DNA of 64,000 bases. It comes from Granulicella sp. L46. Its GTDB lineage: Bacteria; Acidobacteriota; Terriglobia; Terriglobales; Acidobacteriaceae. The stretch is from the NCBI RefSeq assembly GCF_009765785.1, contig NZ_LMUT01000012.1:716800-780799 (forward strand), given 5' to 3'. Each line of letters starts with the position of its first letter. Within the stretch, counting starts at the first letter, position 1. The translations under genes and the position numbers were made by a program. This document shows, piece by piece, positions 47,264 to 57,142 of this stretch. Under the pieces are notes generated by a model. The model was not told the origin of the DNA, ran no database searches, and was given only the letters and a program-made list of their open reading frames with translations.

Positions 47264-47920
47264 ATGACGATGCAGTACAGCTACGGGCGGCAGCGCGGAT
47301 CCGGCGCGTTCTTTGGCGTGTTGGTTGCGCTGATCCTGGGCGCGGTTGCGCTGGGAATGTTTGTGCATCATGCGCGGTCGGGTCTCGCGGGCAAGCTCGC
47401 GGGCATGATTACTGGACGGCCTTTGACGATCGTGTCTGCGCCGGATGTGGTGGAGAAGGTGCAGCAGCTGAATCGGCTGGAGACGGTCGTCTATTCGCTC
47501 GATACGGTGGTGGAGGGCAACGAGTCGAACCCCGTGTTGCCTGACGTGTTGACCGGGGACAAGCTGCTGATGATTGTCCACGGACAGACGATTGCGGGTA
47601 TCGATATGAGCAAGCTGCAGGCCGATAGCGTGCAGATTACCGAAGGCTCGCAGGGACGGTCGATTCGTTTAACGTTGCCGCCGTCGCAGGTGTTTCTTAC
47701 GTCGATCGATGTGAACAAGACGCGGGTGTATGCGCGCGATACGGGATTGCTGGTGAAGGCCGATCCGAACCTGGAGACGCAGGTGCTGAAGAATGCGCAG
47801 GCACAGTTGCAACAGGCCGCGCTGAGCGATGGAATTCTGGATGCGGCGAACAAAAATGCAAGAGCGACGGTGACGGCGATGCTCGGAGGATTGGGATTCG
47901 AGCATGTCGAAATTCGATAG
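47264..47920 (+). CDS. DUF4230 protein, membrane-anchored
   Basis: A 218-residue protein with an N-terminal membrane segment (FFGVLVALILGAVALGMFV). The DUF4230 domain includes VVEKVQQLNRLETVVYSLD, KLLMIVHGQTIAGIDMSKL and SIRLTLPPSQVFLTSIDV. The family is a stomatin-like, outward-facing domain without known activity. It follows pyrG by 32 bases and could share its transcript. Confidence 0.88.
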   Translation: MTMQYSYGRQRGSGAFFGVLVALILGAVALGMFVHHARSGLAGKLAGMITGRPLTIVSAPDVVEKVQQLNRLETVVYSLDTVVEGNESNPVLPDVLTGDKLLMIVHGQTIAGIDMSKLQADSVQITEGSQGRSIRLTLPPSQVFLTSIDVNKTRVYARDTGLLVKADPNLETQVLKNAQAQLQQAALSDGILDAANKNARATVTAMLGGLGFEHVEIR

Positions 47921-47974
47921 ATTTCGCAAAGTAAGAGGAACTTCCGTCGATTCGCCAGCGTCCTATGGTGAGAG

Positions 47975-49201
47975 ATGCAAGCTGTGATCGCAGAAGCACC
48001 AACGGCGCCGACGTCTACGGGAGAGCAGGCAGGCGAGCTGCAGCCGCAGAAGTATGTGCGGAAGCCGGCGCTGCCCGCGATCACTGGTCTGCGCACGCTG
48101 CTGGCGATCACGATTATTCTGTTTCACTTCACGCCGTCGGGACTGACGTGGACTCAGCATCCTTCGATTACGCTGTACCCGCTGATTAATATCGGATATG
48201 TATTTGTCAGCTTCTTCTTTTTGATTTCGGGATTCATCCTTGCATATAACTATGCGGGCCGGCCGGAGCCGATGAACGCGGTGGACTTCTGGGTGGCGCG
48301 GTTTTCGCGGCTGTACCCGGTGTATGCACTGACAATGGTGATCTCGATTCCAATGCTGATGGCGGAGTGGGCCATCCGGTCGCGCACTGAGTTCTGGATG
48401 GGCGCTATTGCGACGCCACTGCTGGTGCAGGGATTTTTTCCGCATCTCGCAACCTTCTGGATGACCGTTACGTGGACGCTGTCGTGCGAGGTGATGCTGT
48501 ACATCGCGTTTCCGTGGCTGCTGAAGCTGCCGTGGCCGCGCAGCACGGGCAAACTGCTGGCGCTGGGGATTTTCTTCTGGGTGGTGGGATTGATTCCGCA
48601 CTCGATCTACGTGCTGCGCGATCCAGACCACTTTGGGCACGCCGCCGGTCGTTACAACGATGGGCTCTGGATTAACACGCTGAAGTACACGCCACTGCCG
48701 TACGTGTGTACGTTTCTGGCTGGACTCACACTGGGCCAGTTTCATGCCGCGGCGCGATTGACGGCGCGGGCTCGGGTCGTCGTTGGCACGGTGGGCTTCG
48801 TGGGCGTGTGGTTTGCCGCCTATCATCTGGCCGATACGATGCCCTACATCATGGTGCATGGCGGCCTGCTCACGCCTCTATTTGCGGCCATTATTCTGGG
48901 GCTCTCTGGGCCGAGCGCGTTGGCGAGTCTCTTCTCGTGGGAGCCGCTGGTGGCCGTCGGTGCCTCGACGTACGCGCTGTACTTGCTGCACTTCAACGTC
49001 TATCTGTTGCTGCACAACTATCACGTGCTGGACAAGCTGCATCTGACGCGGTTCGATCCGTGGATCTCGTATGTATTTGTGATTCTGTTGGCGGTCGCGG
49101 TGCGCAAATGGGTGGAGCATCCGGCGCAACAGGCGATTGGGCGGTGGTGGAAGCAGCGGCAGGCGGCGAAGGTGGGGAGCGCGGCGATCCCTGTCGGCTA
49201 G
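47975..49201 (+). CDS. Acyltransferase 3 family membrane protein (OafA/YrhL-like)
   Basis: A 408-residue protein with about ten hydrophobic helices. The first carries the family's ALPAITGLRTLLAITIILFHF with the functional His, and NIGYVFVSFFFLISGFILAYNY follows. The R-F-x-R segment is VARFSRLYPVYALT. These enzymes O-acetylate or acylate surface polysaccharides. No SGNH domain is attached, and the acceptor is unknown. Confidence 0.93.
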   Translation: MQAVIAEAPTAPTSTGEQAGELQPQKYVRKPALPAITGLRTLLAITIILFHFTPSGLTWTQHPSITLYPLINIGYVFVSFFFLISGFILAYNYAGRPEPMNAVDFWVARFSRLYPVYALTMVISIPMLMAEWAIRSRTEFWMGAIATPLLVQGFFPHLATFWMTVTWTLSCEVMLYIAFPWLLKLPWPRSTGKLLALGIFFWVVGLIPHSIYVLRDPDHFGHAAGRYNDGLWINTLKYTPLPYVCTFLAGLTLGQFHAAARLTARARVVVGTVGFVGVWFAAYHLADTMPYIMVHGGLLTPLFAAIILGLSGPSALASLFSWEPLVAVGASTYALYLLHFNVYLLLHNYHVLDKLHLTRFDPWISYVFVILLAVAVRKWVEHPAQQAIGRWWKQRQAAKVGSAAIPVG

Positions 49202-49236
49202 TTCTTTCGCTGGCCCAGGAAATGGGTTCGCGGTGG

Positions 49237-49941
49237 TTACGCCGTTACGAGCGAGCCGAGCTTTTGGCCTTCGATGACGCGGAGGATGTTGCCCTTCTCG
49301 CGCATGGAGAAGATGATCATCGGCAGGCTGTTGTCCTTGCAGAGCGAGACCGCGGTGGTATCCATGACCTGCAGACCTAGCTGAAGGATTTCCATGTAGG
49401 TGATCTGTTCGAACTTCACGGCGTCGGCTACCTTTTTGGGGTCGGCGTTGTAGATGCCGTCGACGCTGGTGGCCTTGAGGAGGACCTCGGCGCCAATCTC
49501 CATGGCGCGCAGGCTGGCGGCGGTGTCGGTGGAGAAGTAGGGGTTGCCGGTACCGGCGGCGAAGATGACGACGCGGCCTTTTTCGAGATGGCGAATGGCG
49601 CGGCGGCGGATGTAGGGTTCGGCGACCTGGTGCATCTGGATGGCACTCATCACGCGCACATGGATGCCGGTTTTTTCGATGGCATCCTGCAGGGCAATCG
49701 CATTGATCACTGTCGACAGCATGCCCATGTGGTCGGCTGCGACGCGATCCATGTGGATGGCCTGCTCGGCGACGCCGCGGAAGAAGTTGCCGCCGCCGAC
49801 GACGATGCCGATCTGACAGCCGGAGCGGGCCGCTTCGGCGATTTCATTGGCGACTGCACTGACGAACAAAGCGTCGACACCGAAACCACGGCCAGCGGCC
49901 AGGGCTTCTCCGGAGAGCTTGAGGAGAACGCGTTTATACAT
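49237..49941 (-). CDS. pyrH: UMP kinase
   Basis: A 234-residue bacterial-type UMP kinase that makes UDP and is usually hexameric with GTP/UTP control. Start at 49941 ([15 protein letters not shown]). Motifs are [41 protein letters not shown] and [13 protein letters not shown]. In many bacteria it follows tsf in the rpsB-tsf-pyrH-frr cluster. Here it lies about 3.8 kb downstream of tsf on the same strand, with unrelated genes between, and no frr is visible. Confidence 0.97.
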   Translation of the reverse strand: MYKRVLLKLSGEALAAGRGFGVDALFVSAVANEIAEAARSGCQIGIVVGGGNFFRGVAEQAIHMDRVAADHMGMLSTVINAIALQDAIEKTGIHVRVMSAIQMHQVAEPYIRRRAIRHLEKGRVVIFAAGTGNPYFSTDTAASLRAMEIGAEVLLKATSVDGIYNADPKKVADAVKFEQITYMEILQLGLQVMDTTAVSLCKDNSLPMIIFSMREKGNILRVIEGQKLGSLVTA

Positions 49942-50043
49942 GCTAATGACCAGTGTACAGGGTGGGGTCTGTGGTTTTGCCGCACGGCGAATGATCGTCA
50001 GAATTCGGAAGAATGCGTTGGTATGGGACAAAAAATCCTGGCG

Positions 50044-50616
50044 CTATTGTCCCTTCAGCATGCCGGTGACCGGGTCGGGGAGCTGCTCATTGGCATGCTT
50101 GAGCAGGAGCGCGACGTCCCACATCTGGTCTTCGCTCAGGACGCCCTTGAAGGAGGGCATGCCGGTGAGGCGGATGCCGTTCTTGATCTTCCAGTAGGTC
50201 TCGCCCGCCTCGTCGTCACTGACGCCGACAACGTCGCCGTGGCTGTGCTTCTTCCATAGCTGAGGAGCGTCCGGGTACATATTTTTGGAGAAGGCGACGT
50301 CCTTGCCGGGAACGCCGTGGCAGCTGGCGCATTGCAGCTTGTAGGCCATGGCGCCAGTCTCGTAGACATCTTCGCTGATGGCGAAGGGCGGCTGTTGCAT
50401 CTCGTGGTCGATGCGCGCACCGAGCGGCACGTGAACAATGTCCGCCTCAAACGGAAGCGCCTTATCGGTGACCGCAACCGGCGGATTGCCGAACTTGAGA
50501 TAAGCCCACCCGCCAACGAAGACAAGAACGAAGGCGAAGACGAAGCCGAGGAAAAACTTCAGAAACCCACCAGAACCACTTGCACTTGACCTGCTTCTCG
50601 ACTTGCCTGTTGCCAT
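50044..50616 (-). CDS. Membrane-anchored monoheme cytochrome c
   Basis: A 190-residue protein with an uncleaved-looking N-terminal membrane helix (FLGFVFAFVLVFVGGWAYL) after a Ser/Arg leader. Heme is bound through CASCH in LQCASCHGVPGK, with a distal Met in GMPSFKG. It is an electron carrier on the periplasmic face of the membrane. Its partners are not in the window. It ends about 100 bases upstream of pyrH on the same strand. Confidence 0.93.
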   Translation of the reverse strand: MATGKSRSRSSASGSGGFLKFFLGFVFAFVLVFVGGWAYLKFGNPPVAVTDKALPFEADIVHVPLGARIDHEMQQPPFAISEDVYETGAMAYKLQCASCHGVPGKDVAFSKNMYPDAPQLWKKHSHGDVVGVSDDEAGETYWKIKNGIRLTGMPSFKGVLSEDQMWDVALLLKHANEQLPDPVTGMLKGQ

Positions 50617-50862
50617 GTTGCGTTCTCCCTCGCGCTGCCTCTCGTAGTGTACTTCGTGGATGTTGTAGCCTAGACGGCGTCGCAGTAAAGGGAGATCACA
50701 AATCCGCGATCGGGGAAGGCGGATCCAGACGTTATGCGATGGGCATAAACTTTCTTCCTGACCTTGGCTGGCGCGGAACTTTGCGGCCGCTGGGAGCGTA
50801 GGATATTTTGCAAAGCTGCGTGTTGGAGAGGCAAACCGCGCGCGCGAAAGGATTTCTGAATC

Positions 50863-51624
50863 ATGCAGAGCCGAATTGTTGGAACCACGATGCCGGTGCT
50901 GGAAGCGCTGTTGCAGCCCGGTGAGAGTTTGATCTCAGAGGCTGGCGAGCTTAGCTGGATGACCCAGACCGTCGCCATGACGACACACACGCAGATGGCT
51001 GGCGGGGGCGGGATCTTTGGCGCGATCAAGCGCGTGGCCGGCGGCGGCACGCTGTTCATGACCGAGTACACGGCCCAGGGCTATCCGGGCGAGGTGGCGT
51101 TCGCGGCGAAGATTCCCGGACACATTTTGCCCATCGAGGTCGGGCCGGGGCACGAATTTTTGATCCATCGCCACGGCTTCCTGTGCGCGACGCCGCAGAT
51201 TCAGCTTGGCGTCGGCTTTCAGCAGTCGCTGGGCGCGGGCATCTTCGGAGGGGATGGGTTCCTGCTGCAGAAGCTGACTGGCGTCGGTACCGCATGGCTC
51301 GAGTTGGGCGGCGAGGTGGTGGTGCGCGACCTGCAGCCGGGCGAGACGCTGCGCGTTCATCCCGGGCACGTGGGCGCTTTCCAGGCCAGCGTGAGCTTCC
51401 AGATCACGCGCATCCAGGGGATTCGGAACATGTTTTTTGGCGGGGACGGCATCTTCCTGGCGGCGCTGACCGGGCCGGGCCGCATCTGGCTGCAGACTCT
51501 GCCGCTGGCCAACCTGGCACACGCGCTGCAGCCCTATTTATCGACGGGGGGCAGTGAGGTGAGAAACGTCGGCACGGCGGCGGTGCTGGGCGGGATCGTT
51601 GGCAGCATGTTCGAGAACCGCTGA
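50863..51624 (+). CDS. AIM24/TIGR00266 family protein
   Basis: A 253-residue beta-rich protein. Family marks are ESLISEAGELSWMTQTVAM, the Gly-rich GGIFGAIKRVAGGGTLFMTEY, PGHILPIEVGP, GDGFLLQKLTGVGTAWLELGG and the final GGIVGSMFENR. Related proteins include yeast AIM24, and bacterial members are of unknown function, perhaps envelope-linked. It is transcribed divergently from the cytochrome c gene. Confidence 0.92.
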   Translation: MQSRIVGTTMPVLEALLQPGESLISEAGELSWMTQTVAMTTHTQMAGGGGIFGAIKRVAGGGTLFMTEYTAQGYPGEVAFAAKIPGHILPIEVGPGHEFLIHRHGFLCATPQIQLGVGFQQSLGAGIFGGDGFLLQKLTGVGTAWLELGGEVVVRDLQPGETLRVHPGHVGAFQASVSFQITRIQGIRNMFFGGDGIFLAALTGPGRIWLQTLPLANLAHALQPYLSTGGSEVRNVGTAAVLGGIVGSMFENR

Positions 51625-51730
51625 GGCAGATTTCAGCGCCCGTCACCGATTGTCATGGAAACCTCTCGATGGCTGTGCTAGCCTTTCGCTCAACGTAGAG
51701 CTAAATGATTCTCCCAACGGGAGCTACACG

Positions 51731-52252
51731 ATGAGCGACGAGGATTTCACGACTCCACCTTCGGGCCACGAGAGCAACGAGCAACCAGCCGTCGAGCCAG
51801 CCTGGGGAGCACCGCAACCTAGCTCCGCGGACGCAGGCTATGTGCCTCCGCCTCCACCACCGCCCGGCTACACGCAGACCGCGTACCCGCCTCCTCCGCA
51901 GCCTGGCTATGTGCCTCCGCCAGCGGCAGGGGCAGGGCTCACCGACACGGCAGCCAGCGCCCTGGCTTACATCACGTTCATCCCAGCCATCATCTTCCTG
52001 GTGCTTGCGCCGTATAACGAGAAGCCGGTGATCAGGTTCCACGCATACCAGGAGCTCGGCCTGACCGTCGTCCTTATATGCCTGCACGTGATCGCGATCA
52101 TCCCGGTGCTGGGCTTGTTTATTTACATCATTGGGAGCATCGCGCTGCTGGTGGTATGGATACTTTGCATCGTCAAAGCTTCGCAGGGCGGCGCGTTCAA
52201 GCTTCCGTTTATTGGAGACTTTGCGGCGCAGCAGTCCGGGTATCGCATCTAG
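51731..52252 (+). CDS. DUF4870-type membrane protein with proline-rich N-terminus
   Basis: A 173-residue protein started at the ATG at 51731, with GGGAG 8 bases upstream. The first 70 residues are Pro/Tyr/Gly-rich and disordered (PPPPPPPGYTQTAYPPPPQP). Two or three hydrophobic helices follow: ALAYITFIPAIIFLVLAPY, VRFHAYQELGL-type FHAYQ motif, and ILGLFIYIIGSIALLVVWIL-like. The FHAYQ and closing LP..GDFA parts match DUF4870. Function is unknown. Confidence 0.87.
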   Translation: MSDEDFTTPPSGHESNEQPAVEPAWGAPQPSSADAGYVPPPPPPPGYTQTAYPPPPQPGYVPPPAAGAGLTDTAASALAYITFIPAIIFLVLAPYNEKPVIRFHAYQELGLTVVLICLHVIAIIPVLGLFIYIIGSIALLVVWILCIVKASQGGAFKLPFIGDFAAQQSGYRI

Positions 52253-52313
52253 CGACTTGCCGGCAGCAGTTGGGCGTTGCAGAGACGGACAAGGACGACG
52301 TAGACTCGCGGAC

Positions 52314-53231
52314 ATGATGCGAGTGATGAAGGTCTGTTCTATTGTCGTCGTGGCGGCCCTGATGGGGTCGTCTGCTGTCTCGTGCTCCGCGCAGGATTGG
52401 GCCAAAGCAACGTTGGCGAAGAGTCCTCGGCATGGCGAGTTTGTCACCGTCGCGGAAGCGAACGGGCGCAAGCTCCAGGTGTGGGTCGTCTATCCGCAGG
52501 TAAAGACCAAGGCGCCGGTCGTCGTGATGATCCACGAGATTTTTGGGTTGAGCGACTGGGCACAGGAGATGGCCGACGAGCTGGCAGGCGCCGGCTATAT
52601 TGTGGTCGAACCAGATTTGCTGAGCGGGTTGGGACCGGCCGCTGCAGCCATGGCCGCGCCCGCATCTCCGGGTGCGCCGATGGATCACGATCATATGGGA
52701 CAGGGTGGGGCTGGTGCGGCGTACGTGACCGCTGAGCCGGGCGGCACGAGCGCGTTTCCTGATCGCAATGCCGTGGTGCGGGCTGTCTCTTCCCTGCCCG
52801 ATGCGCAGGTCATGGCCGACCTCGATGCCGTAGCCGATTACGGCAAGAAGCTTCCGTCGGCCGACGGCAAGCTTTATGTCGCGGGATTCTGCTGGGGCGG
52901 AGGCAAGTCGTTCCTGTTTGCCACGCATCGCGGCGATCTTAGCGGGGCGTTTGTCTTTTACGGACCACCACCGCCGGCCGATGCAATGAAGAATATTACT
53001 GCTCCGGTCTATGGGTTTTATGCTGGCAACGATGCGCGGATCAGTGCGACGATTCCACAGACCGTCGCCGATATGAAGGCCGCTGGCAAGGTCTATGAGC
53101 CGGTGACCTATGACGGCGCGGGGCACGGATTCATGCGGGGTGGCGAGGCTCCTGATGCGGATGCTGCGGATTCCGCGGCGCGCGCACAGGGATTTCGGCG
53201 GTTCGTAACGTTGCTCGGGGGCGTTCGCTAA
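52314..53231 (+). CDS. Exported dienelactone hydrolase family protein
   Basis: A 305-residue alpha/beta hydrolase with a signal peptide (VCSIVVVAALMGSSAVSCSA). The DLH triad is present: Cys in AGFCWGGGKSF, Asp in YAGNDARISA and His in GAGHGFMRGG. The oxyanion-side motif is MIHEIFGLSDWAQEMAD. A His/Met-rich insert, PMDHDHMGQGG, is unusual and could bind metal. Start is the first of ATGATG at 52314. Substrates of exported family members are mostly unknown. Confidence 0.93.
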   Translation: MMRVMKVCSIVVVAALMGSSAVSCSAQDWAKATLAKSPRHGEFVTVAEANGRKLQVWVVYPQVKTKAPVVVMIHEIFGLSDWAQEMADELAGAGYIVVEPDLLSGLGPAAAAMAAPASPGAPMDHDHMGQGGAGAAYVTAEPGGTSAFPDRNAVVRAVSSLPDAQVMADLDAVADYGKKLPSADGKLYVAGFCWGGGKSFLFATHRGDLSGAFVFYGPPPPADAMKNITAPVYGFYAGNDARISATIPQTVADMKAAGKVYEPVTYDGAGHGFMRGGEAPDADAADSAARAQGFRRFVTLLGGVR

Positions 53232-53446
53232 GCGCGGCACGGGGCTAGGTAAGCGCTTGCGGTTCTGAGCGCTTGTCCTACCTGGTCCTTCATCTGTGGG
53301 ACGACGGACCCGCAAGTTTAAAATTTGGCGCTTGTGCGTGCGAGGCTCCGAGGACAATAATATTCGGACGCGTACCCATGGACGGTAGGCGCTGGATCAT
53401 GCTTCAATCTTGACCGGACCACAATTCGTATTCGAAAGGAACTTCT

Positions 53447-53701
53447 ATGCACGGAATCATTTGGTGGATTCTAGTTGGCCTGATTGCGGGTTGGTTGACC
53501 GGCAAGGTGATGAGGGGCAGCGGTTTCGGTGTCATCGGCGACATCGTCATCGGCATCCTCGGGGCGCTTGCGGGAGGCTTCCTGTTCAGCCATCTCGGCT
53601 TCGCCGGCTCGGGTGGGCTCTTCTACAGCATCTTCGTGGCGTTCCTTGGCGCGGTTATCCTGACCTGGCTCTTCCGGCTGGTCACGGGCAATCGAGCCTG
53701 A
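53447..53701 (+). CDS. GlsB/YeaQ/YmgE family membrane protein
   Basis: An 84-residue hydrophobic protein with three membrane helices. It carries the family's Gly-rich pattern: WWILVGLIAGWLTGKVMRG, GVIGDIVIGILGALAGGFLF and FLGAVILTWLFRLVTG. Members are small stress-induced inner-membrane proteins formerly called transglycosylase-associated. AAAGGAAC precedes the ATG. A terminator follows directly. Upstream, 53254-53285 has a loose hairpin around AAGCGCT/AGCGCTT. Confidence 0.93.
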   Translation: MHGIIWWILVGLIAGWLTGKVMRGSGFGVIGDIVIGILGALAGGFLFSHLGFAGSGGLFYSIFVAFLGAVILTWLFRLVTGNRA

Positions 53702-53723
53702 GTCGAATACAGTTGCAACGACA

Positions 53724-53751
53724 AAGAGCCCGTGAAATCTCCCGGGCTCTT
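53724..53751. terminator. Bidirectional terminator between GlsB-like gene and tsf
   Basis: A 9-bp stem AAGAGCCCG / CGGGCTCTT with a 10-base loop, lying between the convergent ends of the two genes. The T/A-rich flanks are short, so both directions are plausible. Confidence 0.7.
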
Positions 53752-53777
53752 CGCTTATTGCGTGAGGTTGAAAGTGC

Positions 53778-54443
53778 TTAGGCTGCCGGCTCGTCGGAAA
53801 CGACGACCTTCGCTGAGGCGACCGTGAAGCTGGGCTCGCCGATCTTGAAGCGCGCGAAGCGGCGGACGCTGATGTTCTCGCCGAGCTTGGCGACCTTCTG
53901 CGCGATGAGCTGCGCGATGGTGAGGGTCTGCTCCTTGATGAAGGGCTGTTCGAGCAAGCAGACTTCCTCGTAGAACTTGCCCATCTTGCCTTCGAGCATC
54001 TTCTCGATGATGTTGGCGGGCTTGCCGGTGGCGGCTGCCTGGGCGCGATAGATTTCCTTCTCGCGCTCGATGTCCTCGGGCGTGACCTCGTCCTTGCCAA
54101 CGTAGCGGGGATCGACCGCGGCGATGTGCATGGCGATGTCCTTGAGCAGCTCCTGGAAATCTTCGGTGCGGGCTACGAAGTCGGACTCGCAGTTGAGCTC
54201 GAGCAGCACACCGATCTTGCCGCCGGCGTGGATGTAGGTGCCGACTGCGCCCTCGTTGGTGGAGCGGCTGGCCTTCTTGGCAGCCGATGCCATGCCGCGC
54301 TTACGCAGCACAACAAAGGCCTCTTCCATGTCGCCCTTGGCTTCCTGCAGGGCCTTGAGGCAGTCGCCCATGGGGGCGCCGGACTTTTCGCGGAGTTCCT
54401 TGACGAGCTTGGCGTCGATCTTCACAGCTTCAATTGTAGACAT
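53778..54443 (-). CDS. tsf: Translation elongation factor Ts
   Basis: A 221-residue nucleotide-exchange factor for EF-Tu. Start at 54443 (MSTIEAVKIDAKLV), with AAGGAAG 4 bases upstream. The UBA-like N-domain has VKELREKSGAPMGDCLKAL, and the core has GTYIHAGGKIGVLLELNCES and DFVART; the C-part has EEVCLLEQPFIKE. It is shorter than E. coli EF-Ts, as in many bacteria with a reduced second subdomain. It follows rpsB by 138 bases on the same strand. Confidence 0.98.
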   Translation of the reverse strand: MSTIEAVKIDAKLVKELREKSGAPMGDCLKALQEAKGDMEEAFVVLRKRGMASAAKKASRSTNEGAVGTYIHAGGKIGVLLELNCESDFVARTEDFQELLKDIAMHIAAVDPRYVGKDEVTPEDIEREKEIYRAQAAATGKPANIIEKMLEGKMGKFYEEVCLLEQPFIKEQTLTIAQLIAQKVAKLGENISVRRFARFKIGEPSFTVASAKVVVSDEPAA

Positions 54444-54581
54444 AATCTTCCTTCTCAATTCTGGAGCAGCGCACAGGGCGCATGCGTATTTTGCGAAAAT
54501 GGCGCGGGCCTGGGCCCGCGCCATGATTCTAGGGCTCGGCCATTACGGCACGGCAAACGCCGTGACCGCGCGGCCAACGAT

Positions 54582-55514
<933 letters not shown>

Positions 55515-55629
55515 AGAGGCTCCTTATAAACGCATCGCTTGCGCTGCGACGTGAAGCGATTGAGATCCCCGAGGGGAGATTGAAGTCCTTGCCATCGGCG
55601 CGATGCCGGTGGGTGAAGCGGATGAAGCT

Positions 55630-55705
55630 GGTTCTCAGTTGTCAGTTCTCAGTTGTCCGTAAGAGCGAAGCAAATCTGAGAACTAACAACTGAGAACTGA
55701 GAACC
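55630..55705. repeat. Inverted repeat of TTCTCAG units between rpsI and rpsB
   Basis: A 13-bp perfect inverted repeat (AGTTCTCAGTTGT 55644-55656 with 55686-55698) with a 29-base loop. GGTTCTCAGTT (55630-55640) also pairs with 55695-55705. The unit matches the heptamer tract at 3960. It may act as an attenuator-like structure in the ribosomal protein mRNA. Confidence 0.8.
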
Positions 55706-55711
55706 CAAGCG

Positions 55712-56107
55712 TTACCGCTTGCTGAATTGGAAGCGAGCGCGAGCGCCCTTCTGGCCGTACTTCTTGCGTTCCTTACCGCGCGAATCACGCGTGACCATAC
55801 CGCCGGCCTTGAGCGTCTTGCGCAGCTCTACGTTGAACTCCATCAGTGCGCGGGCGATGCCGAGCTTGACTGCATCCGCCTGGCCGTTGACGCCGCCACC
55901 CTTTACGGTGGAGAGGACGTCGAAGGTCTCGTTGATGTCGGCAATGCCGAGGGGAAGCTTCGCCGCGACGCGCTGTGCCGGGGTCACGAAGTACTCCTCA
56001 AACTGCTTGCCGTTGACGGTAAACTTGCCCGAGCCGGGGCGCAGGAAGACGCGGGCGATTGCGCTCTTGCGACGTCCGGTGCCGTAGTACTGAATCAAAT
56101 CTGCCAT
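55712..56107 (-). CDS. rpsI: 30S ribosomal protein S9 (uS9)
   Basis: A 131-residue uS9 with [16 protein letters not shown], the C-terminal [20 protein letters not shown] that reaches into the P site, and GKQFEEYF in the middle. Normal length. AGAGG is 8 bases before the ATG. It follows rplM by 91 bases, a gap that contains the hairpin at 56169-56191. Confidence 0.98.
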   Translation of the reverse strand: MADLIQYYGTGRRKSAIARVFLRPGSGKFTVNGKQFEEYFVTPAQRVAAKLPLGIADINETFDVLSTVKGGGVNGQADAVKLGIARALMEFNVELRKTLKAGGMVTRDSRGKERKKYGQKGARARFQFSKR

Positions 56108-56168
56108 GTTGAATCCTCTGAGTGCCGGGGCCTGAGGCCCATGAAATTTTGTGCCGCGTAAGCTGCTG

Positions 56169-56191
56169 GCTTCTAGCTAGTGGCTAGAAGC
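56169..56191. other. Hairpin between rplM and rpsI
   Basis: A perfect 9-bp stem GCTTCTAGC / GCTAGAAGC with the loop TAGTG. There is no T-run, so it may stabilise or process the shared mRNA. Confidence 0.6.
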
Positions 56192-56198
56192 TGAATCC

Positions 56199-56699
56199 TT
56201 AGGCCGACTGCTTGGCGTGCTCTTGCTTCTTGTGCAGTACCAGCGGCGTACCGGAGCGGTGCATCTCCATGGCGGTGGGCTGCTGGGCGTGGTGCGGATG
56301 CTCGGCACCCTTGTAGACCTTGAGCTTGGTGGCCATCTGGCGGCCGAGCTTGCTCTTGGGCAACATGCCCTTGATGGCCTCCTCGAGGATCTTCTCGGGA
56401 CGGCGAACGAGCAGCTTGCTGTACTCTTCCTCGCGCAGACCGCCGGGGAAACCGGTGTAGCGGCGATAGAGCTTCTGGCCAGCCTTCATGCCGGTAACTT
56501 CGATCTTCTCGGCATTGATGACGATGACGTGATCACCCATATCGATATAGGGGGTGTAGAGCGGGTTCAACTTGCCCGCCAGAACGCTGGCGGCGTGCGA
56601 GGCGAGGCGGCCGAGCGTTTGGCCGGAGGCGTCGAGCACGAACCACTTGCGCTGAATGTCTTTGCCGCTGGGGATCGTTGTCGTCTGATTGAGGTTCAT
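56199..56699 (-). CDS. rplM: 50S ribosomal protein L13 (uL13)
   Basis: A 166-residue uL13, about 20 residues longer than usual, with extra residues at both ends. Core motifs are [59 protein letters not shown] and [24 protein letters not shown] is 9 bases before the ATG. It is the first gene of the rplM-rpsI-rpsB-tsf series. Confidence 0.98.
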   Translation of the reverse strand: MNLNQTTTIPSGKDIQRKWFVLDASGQTLGRLASHAASVLAGKLNPLYTPYIDMGDHVIVINAEKIEVTGMKAGQKLYRRYTGFPGGLREEEYSKLLVRRPEKILEEAIKGMLPKSKLGRQMATKLKVYKGAEHPHHAQQPTAMEMHRSGTPLVLHKKQEHAKQSA

Positions 56700-57142
56700 C
56701 TGGGTTACTCCCTGGTTCTGCCGTCTTCGTGAAGCAACTGCGCGGCTTGAAGCGCGAAGATTGTTTGCAGTCGTGCGTTAGGCGGCGAGACGAGCGCGGA
56801 CACGATGTCCACGGAGGCCAAAGCCGGAGTTGCGGTTGAGCGCACAGAGCCCTTGTGGCCGGATCTTCTTGAGGACTGGATCTAGCTGCAAGCGACTGGG
56901 GAGTGGGTGCTTCGAAGGCCGGCTAGCTCCAGATGCTGAGGAACTTGCCCTGCCTCGAGTGGACTCACCTCGATGTCTGGCTCCCGCTCTCCTCGTTGCC
57001 GCCCGAAGTTCGGGCACACGGAGGTACAGGCGCGAGACTGCGCGAGTTATCAGGATAAGGCAGGCTGGGGGTGGGAGTCAAGGACAAGTTTACCCCGGAA
57101 TTGGAGGCTCAACCCCCTTCCGGGCCAATGTTTCCAGCATAA
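56700..57142. other. Intergenic stretch of 443 bases before the TonB-domain gene
   Basis: It should carry the rplM promoter (minus strand) and that of the TonB-domain gene (plus strand). A 15-base inverted repeat GCCCGAAGTTCGGGC lies at 57001-57015. Short open stretches here lack support. Confidence 0.45.

Noticed and set aside
56778-57017. Short minus-strand gene upstream of rplM
   Set aside because: Arg/Ser-rich, no ribosome site, no recognisable family.
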